Origin: Clostridia bacterium | Lineage (GTDB): Bacteria > Bacillota > Clostridia > UMGS1883 | NCBI GenBank assembly: GCA_030527235.1 | Contig: JAUNBL010000008.1 | Location: forward strand, 1 to 57,521 | Length of the DNA: 57,521 nucleotides | Direction: 5' to 3' | Part shown: positions 9,228-18,900 of the stretch, in pieces | Position numbering within the stretch: position 1 is the first letter of the stretch | How the letters are laid out: the number at the start of each line of letters is the position of its first letter | Made by a program: the position numbers and the translations under genes | The notes under the pieces: model-generated | What the model saw: the letters and a program-made list of their open reading frames with translations, nothing else | Database searches by the model: none | Told to the model about the DNA's origin: nothing

Positions 9228-12200
9228 ATCGCCCGAAAGCTTTGAAGCGTCCTTGACGATCGCCGAAACGACAGCGTTTATTGTTCCGTCGTAATATTTG
9301 TTACGCGCAAATACGGTAAAATCGTTTGCTGTCAGCGTTTTGGGAACAATTCTGAAGCTTGCGCCCTTTACCGAAATATCATAGGTTGCATTTTCGGCAA
9401 CAGTGGCGTAAATTTCGTATCTGCCCGCGCCGTCGCCCTGCTCATAATCGATATTCGGGGTAATTCCGAGCGCTTGCAGGTTTTCGCCGTTTTCCGCCGA
9501 AACGCCGTTTAAAATCTCCGCTTTTTCCGTTCCGTAGGGGTACTCGCTCGCTCCCGCCGTAAGCGTTACCGTGATGGGTTCTTTGCTAACGACAAGGGTA
9601 TAGCTTGCGTAAACGGGGGTCATGCCGGTAACATTGCTTTCCGCCAAAATGGTTGCCGTGCCTTCGCCCCTAATTGTGACCGTGCCGTCCGTGCCAACTG
9701 TCGCAACGCCCTCGTTGGAGCTTGAATAGGTGACGGTCGAGTTTTCGTTTTCGTTTGTCAGCGCGTTTGCAAACGTGCCGCTTGTCACATATTTATTCAC
9801 CATTCCGGCGGCAAAGTAGATAGGCTTTTGCTGCTGTGCGGCAGGCGTTATGGTTAGTATGCCGTAGCCGTCATAAGCGGCGGCAAGCGTTTCTGCGTCC
9901 TTGCCCTGCGTATCGGCAATATCCACATATCTGTTCGCATAGCCTTCGAAAGTGAAGGTATCGTCTATCTCCGCAGTTGCCGCCGAAGCAGCGTCCGCCT
10001 CATAGAAATACCTGCCGGGCAGAATAGGCTCTGCAATTTCATCGCCCACCGTGCCGTCGTCGTTAACCTTATAATATTTATCTCCCACAACGCCGAGATT
10101 GTAGGTGTCGCCTTCATACTCGGTGGTCGGGCGGGCATAAATCGCACTGCTGGTGTAGGTCACCTCGGTGATACCGTGGTCTATGGGCAGTATTTTACTG
10201 TCGCCCTGCTGATACGGCTGATACAACACCTCAAAGGTCGCCGCCGCAGTGCCGCCGGTGATTGTCGCCTTGTTTATGCCCGGCTTGAATTCGTCTGACG
10301 CAGACACGTTTCTTTGGGGCGTGACGGTAAGCCCGTATGTGTCAAAGTCGTCAATCGTTATATAACTTATGGTTGTTTTGTTGTTGTAGGTAATCGTTAC
10401 CATTAAGCCGTAGTAGCTTGCGGAGTCCCCCGAGCTGTAGGTGAACCCGTCCGACGGCGAGGTTATTTCTATCTTTTCGATTGCTACCTCGACAGGTATG
10501 TAGTAGTCGGCGGTGTTTATCGTGGCGTCTTTCTTCAAGGTGTATTCGGTATCATCATCTCCCGATTTTTTCAAAAGAAGCTTCGGCAGCAGACTGCTTA
10601 TATCAAGATCTTTTTTTACAACTAAGGACCGACCGATATCAGCAAAAACCATCTCGATTTGGTTTTCAAGCGTTGTCACTTTGTATTGCGAACTATTGTC
10701 TTCGTAGCTAAAGTTAAGCATTGCACCGGGTGCAAGCGCTATTTTCCCGCCGCCTTCGCTTCTGATTGAGGTTACGTTTACCATTCTGTAAAGATTGTGA
10801 AGTCCGCCCGCCTCAATCACAAGACTTGCATTGTGGAGTAAAATTTTTTGGTCTGTCGAAGCGCTCACATTGTTCAAATACACCTTTTTATTTTCGCCGT
10901 GCAGTGCAAAAAGATCAGAGCCGCTCCGTTTTAAGACAATATTCTTAAATCTTGTGTCTGCTTTTAGGCGCGGGTCGAGGACAGCCGTCCATGTTTTCCC
11001 GTTTCCGTCTATGGTGCAGGGCTTGGTCGGCATAGACAAGTTGCTGTCAGAGCTTACGTCCTTCAAAAGCGTAATTGTTGCGCCGTCTACCGAGGCCGAG
11101 CTGCTTGCGTTCACCGCCGCAATCGCTTCGGCAAGGGTCAAATGCTTTGTGGTAACGCCGCCCACGGTAACGCTTGCCACGCTTGGGTCATACGGCTCGT
11201 CAAAGATGGGGGTAAGGTCGGTGTCGGATTTGGCTTTCCAAGTGTAGAAGCTTACGTCCGCTGTTGTTTTAACCCATTCATTCAATTTTTCAACAAGCAG
11301 GGTTTCGCTGTTTGTTAATTTCATGGTGCTTTTGTTAAATGTGGCTGCAATATTTTCGTTAAACACAAACATACCACCAGCGCCGCCAATTGCGGTTGTG
11401 TTTTCAGGGTGATACAGATTGCTTGCCGTGCCGCTGTTAGTGCCTATTAAAGCGCCATAGACAGCCATGCAGACAACCGTGTCCGTGCTGTAGCAGTTTT
11501 CCACCGTCCCGTTGTCGTAGTTGTAACCCGCGATACCGCCGGCATCGGTGCCGATGGTGATAATGCCCGTGTTGTAACAGTTGTATATATCGCCGAAGTT
11601 TCGGCCTGCTATGCCGCCGCCTTGACTTATTCCCTTAACAGCAGCTTCGTTGTAACAGTTTTGTATATGACCGTTACCGACGTTTGTTCCTGCAATGCCG
11701 CCGACATAATTCCTGCCCGTGACAGAGCCGGTAACACCGAGATTTTTGATTGTGTCCATATTTACGCCGAACAAGCCCTGATCATTGGCAGAGCCGTTTA
11801 TATACAGCCCGCTTATCTCAAACATTCCGCCGTCGAAAACGCCCCTAAAGGGTGCGGCAACGCTGCCAATCGGCTCCCATGACACGCCGAGAGTTTCGCC
11901 GCAAACGGTTGACAAATCAATATCGTTCATCAGCTTAACCGTCTTGCCGTCAAAGTCGTTGCCGGCGTTTACCGCATTGCGGAAAAGCACAAGGTCGTCG
12001 GCGGTGCTGATTTCGTCGGTAAGAATGTCAAGGCTTACCGCGCTGTCCGGCATGATAAAGCTCGCCGGATTTGACAATGCGCTTGTGCCGCCGGTGAAGG
12101 TTAGCGTCTCCGCACCCGTCCACGCGCTGAAATTTCCGTCTGCCGACAAAATTGTAACCGTCTGCCCCTCGGCCGCCTGTGTGATTTCCGTCCCTGCGGC

Positions 12201-14687
12201 GTTTTTGACGGTAACGCCCACCGGCACGTTCACATCATAAGCGGTTATCGTGCCGCTCTTAAGGTACTTTCCGCTCGATGAAATTGCGTGTCCGCCGTTT
12301 CTTACAGTGAAGGGGCTGCCGTCAATTTCCGCCGCGTCTGTTCCGTCTGCGCTTGTTCCCGTTTTGACTGTAATCGCCGTATCTGCGGCGGGGGAAACCG
12401 TGAGATTGCGAATCGCACTGCCGCTGCCGTATCTGCTGGCAGCAGTAACCGTGCCGCCGGTGATTGTAACGGAGCCGGAATAATTCTTGTTATCATTGGC
12501 AGTGCCGATTCCGATGCCGTCGCCGCCGTAACCGGAGGTTCCGTTCGCTATGACTGTTCCGCCGGAAATCTCAATGGCGCCAAAGGAATAATTGTTTGCC
12601 AAATACGCCAGACCAATGCCGGGATTACTGCCATTTCCCGTGGCTGTGACTGTTCCGCCGGAAATACGGATGGTTCCTACCGATTCATATAGACCGGCTC
12701 GCGTTCCTATTCCGGCGGCATTATTTCCGTTGGCTGTTATCGTCCCGCCCTTGATGTGGAGTACGGCGCGGGAGTGTACGGCAATGCCCGCCCCTGAATA
12801 TGTGCTGCCGGCATTCAAGCTGCCGCCGCCGTCTATATTGAGGGTTCCGTGCACCCGAACAGCTTCGTTGTCCCATGAATTATTTCCGCTTGTCAGCGTG
12901 TTTCTCAGCGTATTCGCAGAGCCGTCCGCCAGCGTCAGGTTCAGCGTCGCGCCGGAGTGTACGGAAAGCGGGTGGCTGGTGGAAGCTATATTCACTCCCG
13001 CCAGCGTAATGTTGTGCTCGCCGCTTATTACGGTGATGGTGTTGGCGGCAGCGGCGCTGTTAGCGATACGTATATCGCCGGTATAGGGAATCCAATCGAG
13101 ACCTTCGTTGATTGAGTATTCTTTTACTCCGGATTCTTCTCTGAGCCGGATGGGGGCGGTAGCATAGTCATTCACATGAACTGTAAAATCCTGTGTGTAG
13201 TCCTTCGTTTGCTGCTTATCAATATCATAATCGCCGTTTTCAATGGTGGCGGTGACAATCGTCGTGCCACCTGACAGACCTCCTGTCGTTGCTCTGAACG
13301 TATTTCCGGTTATGCTCGCTCCGGTGCCGTTTTGCTCTTTCACGCTCCAAACTATGGTTTGGTTGGTAGAGGTGGAGGGCGTCACCGTGCCGCTGAGAGA
13401 AAGATCCGTGTTCACAAATGCGTCGGTGGGAACATCGGAAATATTGCCAACCGCTGTAAATATGGTTCCTCCGCTTGATGTGACTGCGCCGTTTATATCA
13501 ATGCCGCTTTTGTTGATAATCCTTCCCTTGTTGGTAAGCGTAACGCCGTCGGCAACGGTCAAGATCGTGCCCTCGCGGAGAATCAGCGTTTCCCCGTCGG
13601 CAATCGTTGAATCTTTCGTGATGGTTACGCCTCTTTTTGCTGTGATATCACCGCCGGAAATTGTGATATTGTCGCTATTGACGCTGGAGCTACCTCCGCG
13701 GCCGATGCCTGCTGGATCATTCGCAGTGTAAAAACCCGAACCGCCATTTGCGATGATTGTACCGCCGGAGATGGTAATATTGCCGCTATTGCCGCCGCTG
13801 CCATTGCCGATACCGGCGCCGTCGAGGCCACCGTTTGCGGTAATTGTACCGCCGCTAATGGTGATATTGCCGCCGCTGCCGCCGCTAGCGCCGCCGATGC
13901 CGGCACCGCAGGTGCCGCCTGTTGCAGTGACGCTGCCGCCGTTAATGGTGATATTGCCGCCGTTGCCGTTGAGCCCTCCGCCGATTCCTGCGCCTCCATT
14001 AATACCATCTGATCTGCCGATTGCAGTGACGCTGCCACCGTTAATGGTGATATTGCCGCCGCTGCCGTACGCCCCGCCGCCGATGCCGGCACCGCGGGTG
14101 CCGCCTGTTGCAGTGACGCTGCCGCCGTTAATGGTGATATTGCCGCTACCGCCGCTGTAGTCATGCCGGCCGAAGCCGCCGATACCTGCGCTGTATTGGC
14201 CTCCAGTTGCTGTAAGCTTGCCGGCATTGTCACCGGAGCCGTTGGCTGCGATATTCAAAATTGCTCCCCCCGGAACCCCCAGTCCGGCTCTTTCAAATCC
14301 GCTTTTTAGCGTATTTTCTGAGTTTTCCTCCAGCGTCAAGTTCACCGTTGCGCCGCCTGCAATAGAAAAGGCGCAAACGCTGCTATTCGCCGACACGTTG
14401 ATATTCACACCGTTCAATGTAATGCTGTGCGTGCCGCCACTTACGGTGATGGTGTTGGCGGTGGAATTAGCAACTTTTGTTTGTGTGATGATATAGCCGT
14501 TGGGATTGTGGGTTGTGACACTGTTCCCGTCTGCATCATACCCGGACAGCGTTCCGTCGCCTATGGTAATCGGTCCTTTGTCGATGTACAGCGTGGTTTC
14601 GCCCGACGCAAACGCCGCGTTTGCAGGGAGCAGAGAAATCGCCATGCAAATTGCTAACGTCATCGCTAATATTTTTTTCGTTTTCAT
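8331..14687 (-). CDS. N-terminal segment of giant secreted surface protein with glycine-rich beta-helix-like repeats (frameshifted)
   Basis: Start chosen at ATG 14687, not the upstream in-frame ATG at 14708, because GGAGG (14695-14699) sits at the right distance only for the inner start. A signal peptide covers residues 1-28. Residues 30-350 are ITVSGGTHSITLNGVNI-type repeats with NITINGGSVTATGG/GAGIGG units, suggesting a right-handed beta-helix or carbohydrate-binding fold. A second such block lies at 575-795. GLUG motifs (GGIAG..NCYN) lie near 990-1076, a Big_3-like Ig domain at 1405-1469, Big_2 at 1632-1699 and YDG/MBG modules at 1785-2118. From about residue 1820 the DNA is the outer copy of the 2.6-kb repeat. 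Translation ends at TGA 8331 in the middle of a module, so the SLH anchor is lost unless the frame is restored. Likely role: adhesion or an S-layer-associated matrix. Confidence 0.78.
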   Translation of the reverse strand: MKTKKILAMTLAICMAISLLPANAAFASGETTLYIDKGPITIGDGTLSGYDADGNSVTTHNPNGYIITQTKVANSTANTITVSGGTHSITLNGVNINVSANSSVCAFSIAGGATVNLTLEENSENTLKSGFERAGLGVPGGAILNIAANGSGDNAGKLTATGGQYSAGIGGFGRHDYSGGSGNITINGGSVTATGGTRGAGIGGGAYGSGGNITINGGSVTAIGRSDGINGGAGIGGGLNGNGGNITINGGSVTATGGTCGAGIGGASGGSGGNITISGGTITANGGLDGAGIGNGSGGNSGNITISGGTIIANGGSGFYTANDPAGIGRGGSSSVNSDNITISGGDITAKRGVTITKDSTIADGETLILREGTILTVADGVTLTNKGRIINKSGIDINGAVTSSGGTIFTAVGNISDVPTDAFVNTDLSLSGTVTPSTSTNQTIVWSVKEQNGTGASITGNTFRATTGGLSGGTTIVTATIENGDYDIDKQQTKDYTQDFTVHVNDYATAPIRLREESGVKEYSINEGLDWIPYTGDIRIANSAAAANTITVISGEHNITLAGVNIASTSHPLSVHSGATLNLTLADGSANTLRNTLTSGNNSWDNEAVRVHGTLNIDGGGSLNAGSTYSGAGIAVHSRAVLHIKGGTITANGNNAAGIGTRAGLYESVGTIRISGGTVTATGNGSNPGIGLAYLANNYSFGAIEISGGTVIANGTSGYGGDGIGIGTANDNKNYSGSVTITGGTVTAASRYGSGSAIRNLTVSPAADTAITVKTGTSADGTDAAEIDGSPFTVRNGGHAISSSGKYLKSGTITAYDVNVPVGVTVKNAAGTEITQAAEGQTVTILSADGNFSAWTGAETLTFTGGTSALSNPASFIMPDSAVSLDILTDEISTADDLVLFRNAVNAGNDFDGKTVKLMNDIDLSTVCGETLGVSWEPIGSVAAPFRGVFDGGMFEISGLYINGSANDQGLFGVNMDTIKNLGVTGSVTGRNYVGGIAGTNVGNGHIQNCYNEAAVKGISQGGGIAGRNFGDIYNCYNTGIITIGTDAGGIAGYNYDNGTVENCYSTDTVVCMAVYGALIGTNSGTASNLYHPENTTAIGGAGGMFVFNENIAATFNKSTMKLTNSETLLVEKLNEWVKTTADVSFYTWKAKSDTDLTPIFDEPYDPSVASVTVGGVTTKHLTLAEAIAAVNASSSASVDGATITLLKDVSSDSNLSMPTKPCTIDGNGKTWTAVLDPRLKADTRFKNIVLKRSGSDLFALHGENKKVYLNNVSASTDQKILLHNASLVIEAGGLHNLYRMVNVTSIRSEGGGKIALAPGAMLNFSYEDNSSQYKVTTLENQIEMVFADIGRSLVVKKDLDISSLLPKLLLKKSGDDDTEYTLKKDATINTADYYIPVEVAIEKIEITSPSDGFTYSSGDSASYYGLMVTITYNNKTTISYITIDDFDTYGLTVTPQRNVSASDEFKPGINKATITGGTAAATFEVLYQPYQQGDSKILPIDHGITEVTYTSSAIYARPTTEYEGDTYNLGVVGDKYYKVNDDGTVGDEIAEPILPGRYFYEADAASAATAEIDDTFTFEGYANRYVDIADTQGKDAETLAAAYDGYGILTITPAAQQQKPIYFAAGMVNKYVTSGTFANALTNENENSTVTYSSSNEGVATVGTDGTVTIRGEGTATILAESNVTGMTPVYASYTLVVSKEPITVTLTAGASEYPYGTEKAEILNGVSAENGENLQALGITPNIDYEQGDGAGRYEIYATVAENATYDISVKGASFRIVPKTLTANDFTVFARNKYYDGTINAVVSAIVKDASKLSGDVLTVEVTGSFDDANAGNAKRVSYAITGLGGADSGNYAIAATIQGSTSANITKAQVTLSAPSNTSYVYDGEEKSVNVVGYVAGMVFQGFSVTYDGSAALPTEQGVYDVDVTLDDPDNYEIAQNINSTLTIKSAAQDVFTIEGIPDSVSYGDTLTLSAAGAPTGSAISYQVVSGNAQLTGNSLEITGTGTVQIKATSTLANYEDKTATRTFTVGRKVLSPMVRLARLTREYDGTTDIDVAVDVSAEVLAGDNVSASATGAMATADAGTGKTVFVSGITLGGADKDKYTLSITTIHSFRSM
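13640..14210. repeat. imperfect tandem repeats encoding GG-N-ITI-GG beta-helix units
   Basis: About six units spaced 85-100 bp repeat a GCCG..AATGGTGATATTGCCG core near 13650, 13750, 13850, 13930, 14030 and 14118. Each encodes one NITINGGSVTATGG...GAGIGG turn of the giant surface protein. Unit number could vary by slippage. Confidence 0.75.
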
Positions 14688-14757
14688 TTCTTTTCCTCCA
14701 AACCGCAATTTTCCGTTTTTTCACTTTCTTTCGCGAATACAAATTCTATCTGATATA

Positions 14758-14785
14758 ATTGTACCATATTTTTGGAGAAAAGCAA
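14758..14785 (-). promoter_or_regulatory. probable promoter of the giant surface-protein gene
   Basis: On the minus strand TTGCTT (14785-14780) and TACAAT (14763-14758) are 16 bases apart, about 70 bases before the start codon. It is a partial consensus match, the best in this intergenic region. Confidence 0.5.
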
Positions 14786-14836
14786 CACAAAAATTATTGA
14801 ATAAACTAAAAAAATAGGTAGAAGTTAACAAAATGG

Positions 14837-14859
14837 AAACCGCTTGCTTCAAGCGGTTT
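14837..14859 (-). terminator. hairpin terminator downstream of the lipoprotein gene
   Basis: A 9-bp perfect stem AAACCGCTT/AAGCGGTTT surrounds a 5-base loop, with a modest T-rich tail on either strand. It separates the lipoprotein gene (stop 14956) from the promoter of the giant gene. The same hairpin, read from the other strand, occurs at 22148-22170. Confidence 0.55.
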
Positions 14860-14897
14860 TCATTTTCTCTACAATTTTTCCAATATTTCACCATGCG

Positions 14898-14922
14898 GCT
14901 CTCACTGCCTCTCGCCGTAAAA
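14898..14922. repeat. 25-bp intergenic repeat, copy 1
   Basis: The 25 bases at 14898-14922 are identical to 15877-15901, and both are followed by GGTGA. Each copy lies 35-45 bases past the stop codon of a minus-strand gene. On the minus strand the flanks CTCAC/GTGAG can pair. Function unknown. Confidence 0.7.
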
Positions 14923-14955
14923 GGTGAGCTTATAATTGCCTATGTAAACTGCAAT

Positions 14956-15711
14956 TTAATTTGGAGCAATAATTTCCGTACTGTCCGGAGTACATTGCTT
15001 GACTGTAAAATCAAATATACTTGAAGCGTTTCTGTACAAAACGGCAACTCCGGAGGAAATCGGACGTTCCGGCGCCTCTTCCTCCATTTCATAATCAGGC
15101 AGCCCTTCATAATATGTGAAATAAACGTGATAGTCTGTCTCGGATTGCTCCACATTATCAATCCTAACATAATTAATCGGGTCTCCGTCTGCGCCGATGA
15201 TAAAATATTCTCCGTCCTTTTCCTCTATGCCCCAAAACTGGGGGGATACTTCAAAATCATATACTTTGCCTAAGGCGGATACAAACACGTTATCACATTC
15301 GCTCTTGCTCAAGCCTTGTAATTGTACGATGCGTTCATGATACAAAGACTTTCGATATGTACCATTATCGTCTATCCACCCATATCTATACACAAGATTC
15401 CATAGTATGTTTGAAGCGTGCATGGGGGCGATATCATTATTCGGTATTATGCTGATTGGCGTGGGATAATGATTGATAAGCGCAGCTAAAAGCGCTTCGA
15501 TTTTTGCGGTATCCTCCGTTGATAAATTGACTGATGTTGCTGCCTCAGGTTCAAGCTCTTGCGTGCCGTCATAGTCGGCAATGTTTCCGTATTCTGTCGC
15601 CTCTGTTTGCTGTGTCGGCGAAGCAATGTCGCTGCTTGGAGTATGCTCCGCGCTGCACGCAGACATTAAGAATGCCATCGCCAGACAAACTACGCACATT
15701 AATTTTTTCAC
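14956..15711 (-). CDS. putative lipoprotein of unknown function
   Basis: 251 residues starting at GTG 15711, chosen because AGAGGTG lies 7 bases upstream and the signal sequence follows directly. The N-terminus is KKLMCVVCLAMAFLMSAC, a lipoprotein signal with the lipobox cysteine near residue 19, followed by a Ser/Thr/Glu-rich linker. The remainder is an acidic globular domain with no catalytic motif I recognise; it contains ISIIPNNDIAPMHASNILWNLVYRYGW and a C-terminal half rich in aromatic beta strands. It is expected to sit on the outer face of the membrane. It lies downstream of the cohesin amidase gene with a 233-bp gap and its own leader element. No family can be named. Confidence 0.8.
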   Translation of the reverse strand: MKKLMCVVCLAMAFLMSACSAEHTPSSDIASPTQQTEATEYGNIADYDGTQELEPEAATSVNLSTEDTAKIEALLAALINHYPTPISIIPNNDIAPMHASNILWNLVYRYGWIDDNGTYRKSLYHERIVQLQGLSKSECDNVFVSALGKVYDFEVSPQFWGIEEKDGEYFIIGADGDPINYVRIDNVEQSETDYHVYFTYYEGLPDYEMEEEAPERPISSGVAVLYRNASSIFDFTVKQCTPDSTEIIAPN

Positions 15712-15778
15712 CTATAACACCTCTTTCTTTATTAATCGGACATCTGCATGTTTTTTTGAAACCCGAATTGTCCAAAAA

Positions 15779-15815
15779 CTTTCTCAAATGTTCTCCGTTT
15801 GCGAAAAGCCTGTGA
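15779..15815 (-). promoter_or_regulatory. 37-bp conserved hairpin element upstream of the lipoprotein gene, copy 1
   Basis: It matches 21858-21894 at 36 of 37 positions in the same orientation, the only difference being 15784/21863. On the minus strand TTTCGCAAA pairs with TTTGxGAAA around a loop CGGAGAACA. Here it ends 68 bases before the GTG start. It may act as an RNA leader element or a protein site; I recognise no known riboswitch class. Confidence 0.55.
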
Positions 15816-15876
15816 AGATTCGTATGAATGCGTGGTTTCGGAGGTTTTCATTTTTCCTGCAATATTTTGCTGTGCA

Positions 15877-15901
15877 GCTCTCACTGCCTCTCGCCGTAAA
15901 A
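15877..15901. repeat. 25-bp intergenic repeat, copy 2
   Basis: Identical to 14898-14922 and likewise just beyond a minus-strand stop codon (15945). The flanking TTTTCATTTT tract upstream is also shared in a looser form. Confidence 0.7.
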
Positions 15902-15944
15902 AGGTGATTTCCTGCGGGTTAAAGAGGCTTTCGCCTTTGCCAAA

Positions 15945-18900
15945 TCAGAAATTGAACAACTTCGCTTCTGTGATAGGCCGCATAATAGAATTCCAAACAA
16001 AGATTTTTGCATATGCGGCAAGCGTAGACTTTTCAATCGCAACACTTGTTGTGTCATCCTTTGCCAATTCCTGACGTTTCATAGAAAGCAACTTACCCTC
16101 ATCATCATAGATTCCCGCATATACCGTTGCCGTTTCTGTGCAGTTCTCAACAGTTATATCGAAATACCATCGTGCGGATGTTTCTGCAAAATCAACCACT
16201 AATTCTTTTGTTGCAAAGGAGCTTGTATCAACAAAGGGTATAGCGTTTTCGCTCGCATACGTTTTAGCATATGAGTTGCTCGTTGCATATATTGTCATCT
16301 CATCGCAATTTCTGAACGCATGTGTTCCAATGCTCAAAACGCTATCTGAAATGTATGCCTGTTGAAGATTAATGCAGCCATAAAACGCTCTCGAACCGAT
16401 TGCCGTCACACCTTCTGAAATGATTATTTTCTTGACATTAAGTCTATCTGCATACCATGGGATAGCCGAAGTGGACGTATAATCTGCCATTGCTCCGATT
16501 CCGCTTACGGTAAAGACTCCGTTTGCATCCAGTTTCCACGCAATTCCGTTACTATCCACACCGCTGTCAACAATGTTTTCTGTAGCTTGCGTTATCACAA
16601 TGTTTTTTACAGCGTCCTTGCAATAAATGTATTCTCCGCTTGCTTGCCCAAGACGAAGGTTTGCAGTAGAGAATTCGGCGCTTCCTGTTTGAGTCAGTCT
16701 AAATGTTGCCGTAACTATAGTCCCGCTTGCCGGCAGGGCGTTTACGCTTGCGAATGTTACTCGAATCTGCCCTTGGGCATATGAATCATTGATTATCGGC
16801 TCAACAGAACCAAGCATATTGCCTTTTGCTGTACTAATCAATTCCATTTTGCTGCTGTCATAACACAGATTAAAGCTGCCGCCTATCGTTTCATAATCGG
16901 AGTCAACATTCACCGCTACTGTTATGGTATCGCCTAACTGGCCGTCCGAAGCATTGATTGTGATATTATCGTTGTCCGGCGAAACCGCACTCGTGTCCTT
17001 TACAATAAAATTAATGCTGATTTCATGCCCGTCAACAGCTAATGTGATTATGCTTTCTCCTGCCGAGCGGGGAGTTATACTTATTGTGTTGGCGCTTTCG
17101 TTAACAGATGCTGAAATAATTGGGTTGGAATAAGTGATAGTAATATTTTCATACAAAGCGCCCTCCGGTAAGGTTGTGTAAAAGAGCCGATACGGACGCG
17201 GTTCATTGCTTAAATCAACCTCCCAAGTTATGGTATCGTTGTTATTGTAATCTCGCCATGCAATGCCGGTCAAATCTTGACCTGCATCAGACTCCACCGT
17301 CACGGTACAGCTTGCTGAAAATCCTCCGTCCTCAGCTGTGGCAGTAATCGTTGCGCTTCCCTCTGCAACAGCGGTAATTAAGCCTGTTTCGGAATCAAAC
17401 GTGACGGCGCTGCCGCGGCAACGCCAGCTGATTGCTTTGTTTGCGGCATTGGCGGGGCTTACTGCTGCTGTTATCGTCTTTGTTTCCCCTATTTTCATAG
17501 TGAGGCTTGAATCGCTGATTGTCAGACCCGTAACAGCTACGCTGTTCTCGCTCCATATTGCATAAAGGGTGACATCAATTTTCAACATCGTAAACCGCCC
17601 ACCCGGTTGAATACTTCCTACCGTCGCATTGGAAGCATAATTCCAGCCAAGGAAGGTGTAGCCGCTTCTTGTCGGTTGTGTTGCACTGATAGTGACTGTA
17701 TTTCCGACGGCGGCAGTTATGGGCGACGGCGCACCGCTTCCGCCGTTGGCGTCAAAATTGATAGTTGATGTAGCCGTCGGCGCTTCTGCATAGATATAGA
17801 CAGGATTAATCAGCCATTTTGTCGGAGTATATATTCCGGTGTAGTTCTGATTTTGCGTTTCAACTGTCATCTTATACCATTTACCCGCTTCAAACTCGGA
17901 GTATGTATAGGTTCCGCTGCTTCCATAGGACGTTTCTCCTGCCGCAATCCTTTTACTGTACGGTTCGCTTTCGGAAGCCGGATCAGGCGTTCCGGATAGT
18001 TCTATCAGATGAAAATAGGAATTGGTTACGTTTTGGCTGGCGTTCCACGCATATGTCACTGATTCTCCTGCTGTGATTGTTTTACTTACATAACCGGAAG
18101 AGGAGGTAAGGCCTGTGGGCGATGTTACAGTCGGAGATTGCGCGCGGGTTCTCACGTAATGAATTTTCCACGAGGACTCTCCTGCGCTGTTTATAGCGCA
18201 GACGCCGATTTTATACCATGTACCGTATTCTACCGGAAGTCTTACAGAGGTTTGGGACAATTCTGTACATGAAACCCCTATTCCTTCGTTTTCGCTGCTC
18301 GGATTCGGATTAGCAGTCAGCTTTTTAACGGAATAATTATATTGCGTTGCATTATCGGAAGTCCAGTGAAAATCTATACTCGAACCATCGGTGTCAAGAT
18401 TCCAGAAGTTGGTGTATGTGGCCTGTCCCGAATAGCCCGGCAAGTCGCCGTTTGTCACGGGAAAGGTGATTGTCGGGGTTGTAGGAACACTCTGAGGAAA
18501 GTGAATCACTTTTGCCCCCATGTTACATTTTGCATCGTGTTCATAGGAGGTATTACGTCCTAATCTGTATTCACCATTGTTAAGGGAACTGTTGTGTGCA
18601 TAAAAAATGGCACTGCCGCTTTCGTTATAACCGCTACAAATAAGAATATGTGGTCTGGTGTTGTGAGAATAGCACCACTGAATAACAACATCTCCTCTGC
18701 TGAGTATATTTTCGTTTTCTGCTTTTGTAGCATAACCACTACTGTTTAATACCAAATCTTTTCCTTCTAATCCCGTGACATCTAAAATGGCGCAATAGCA
18801 GTCATATGTTGTTGTTTTGACTTCAATATCTAATCCTCCTGCCATAACACAACGAGAAACAAATTCTGCACAAAGCTGTTCGGGATTTTTATCACAATTT

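Noticed and set aside
13753-14160. Long proline-rich plus-strand frame opposite the glycine-rich repeats
   Set aside because: It is the antisense of a repetitive GC-rich coding array, and the low-complexity PPLMVILPPL pattern mirrors the GGNITING repeat.
13640-14210. Regularly spaced repeats as a CRISPR array
   Set aside because: The units are imperfect, have no unique spacers of constant length, and encode a continuous in-frame protein repeat; no cas gene is near.
15779-15815. 37-bp element as an intrinsic terminator of the cohesin gene
   Set aside because: Copy 1 is followed by five T on the minus strand, but its stem is imperfect and AT-rich, and copy 2 lacks the T-run and lies upstream of a gene with no gene before it to terminate.
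15712-15944. Cyclic-di-GMP or other known riboswitch in the gap before the lipoprotein
   Set aside because: A GCGAAAGC hairpin is present, but the rest of the consensus of classes I know is missing.
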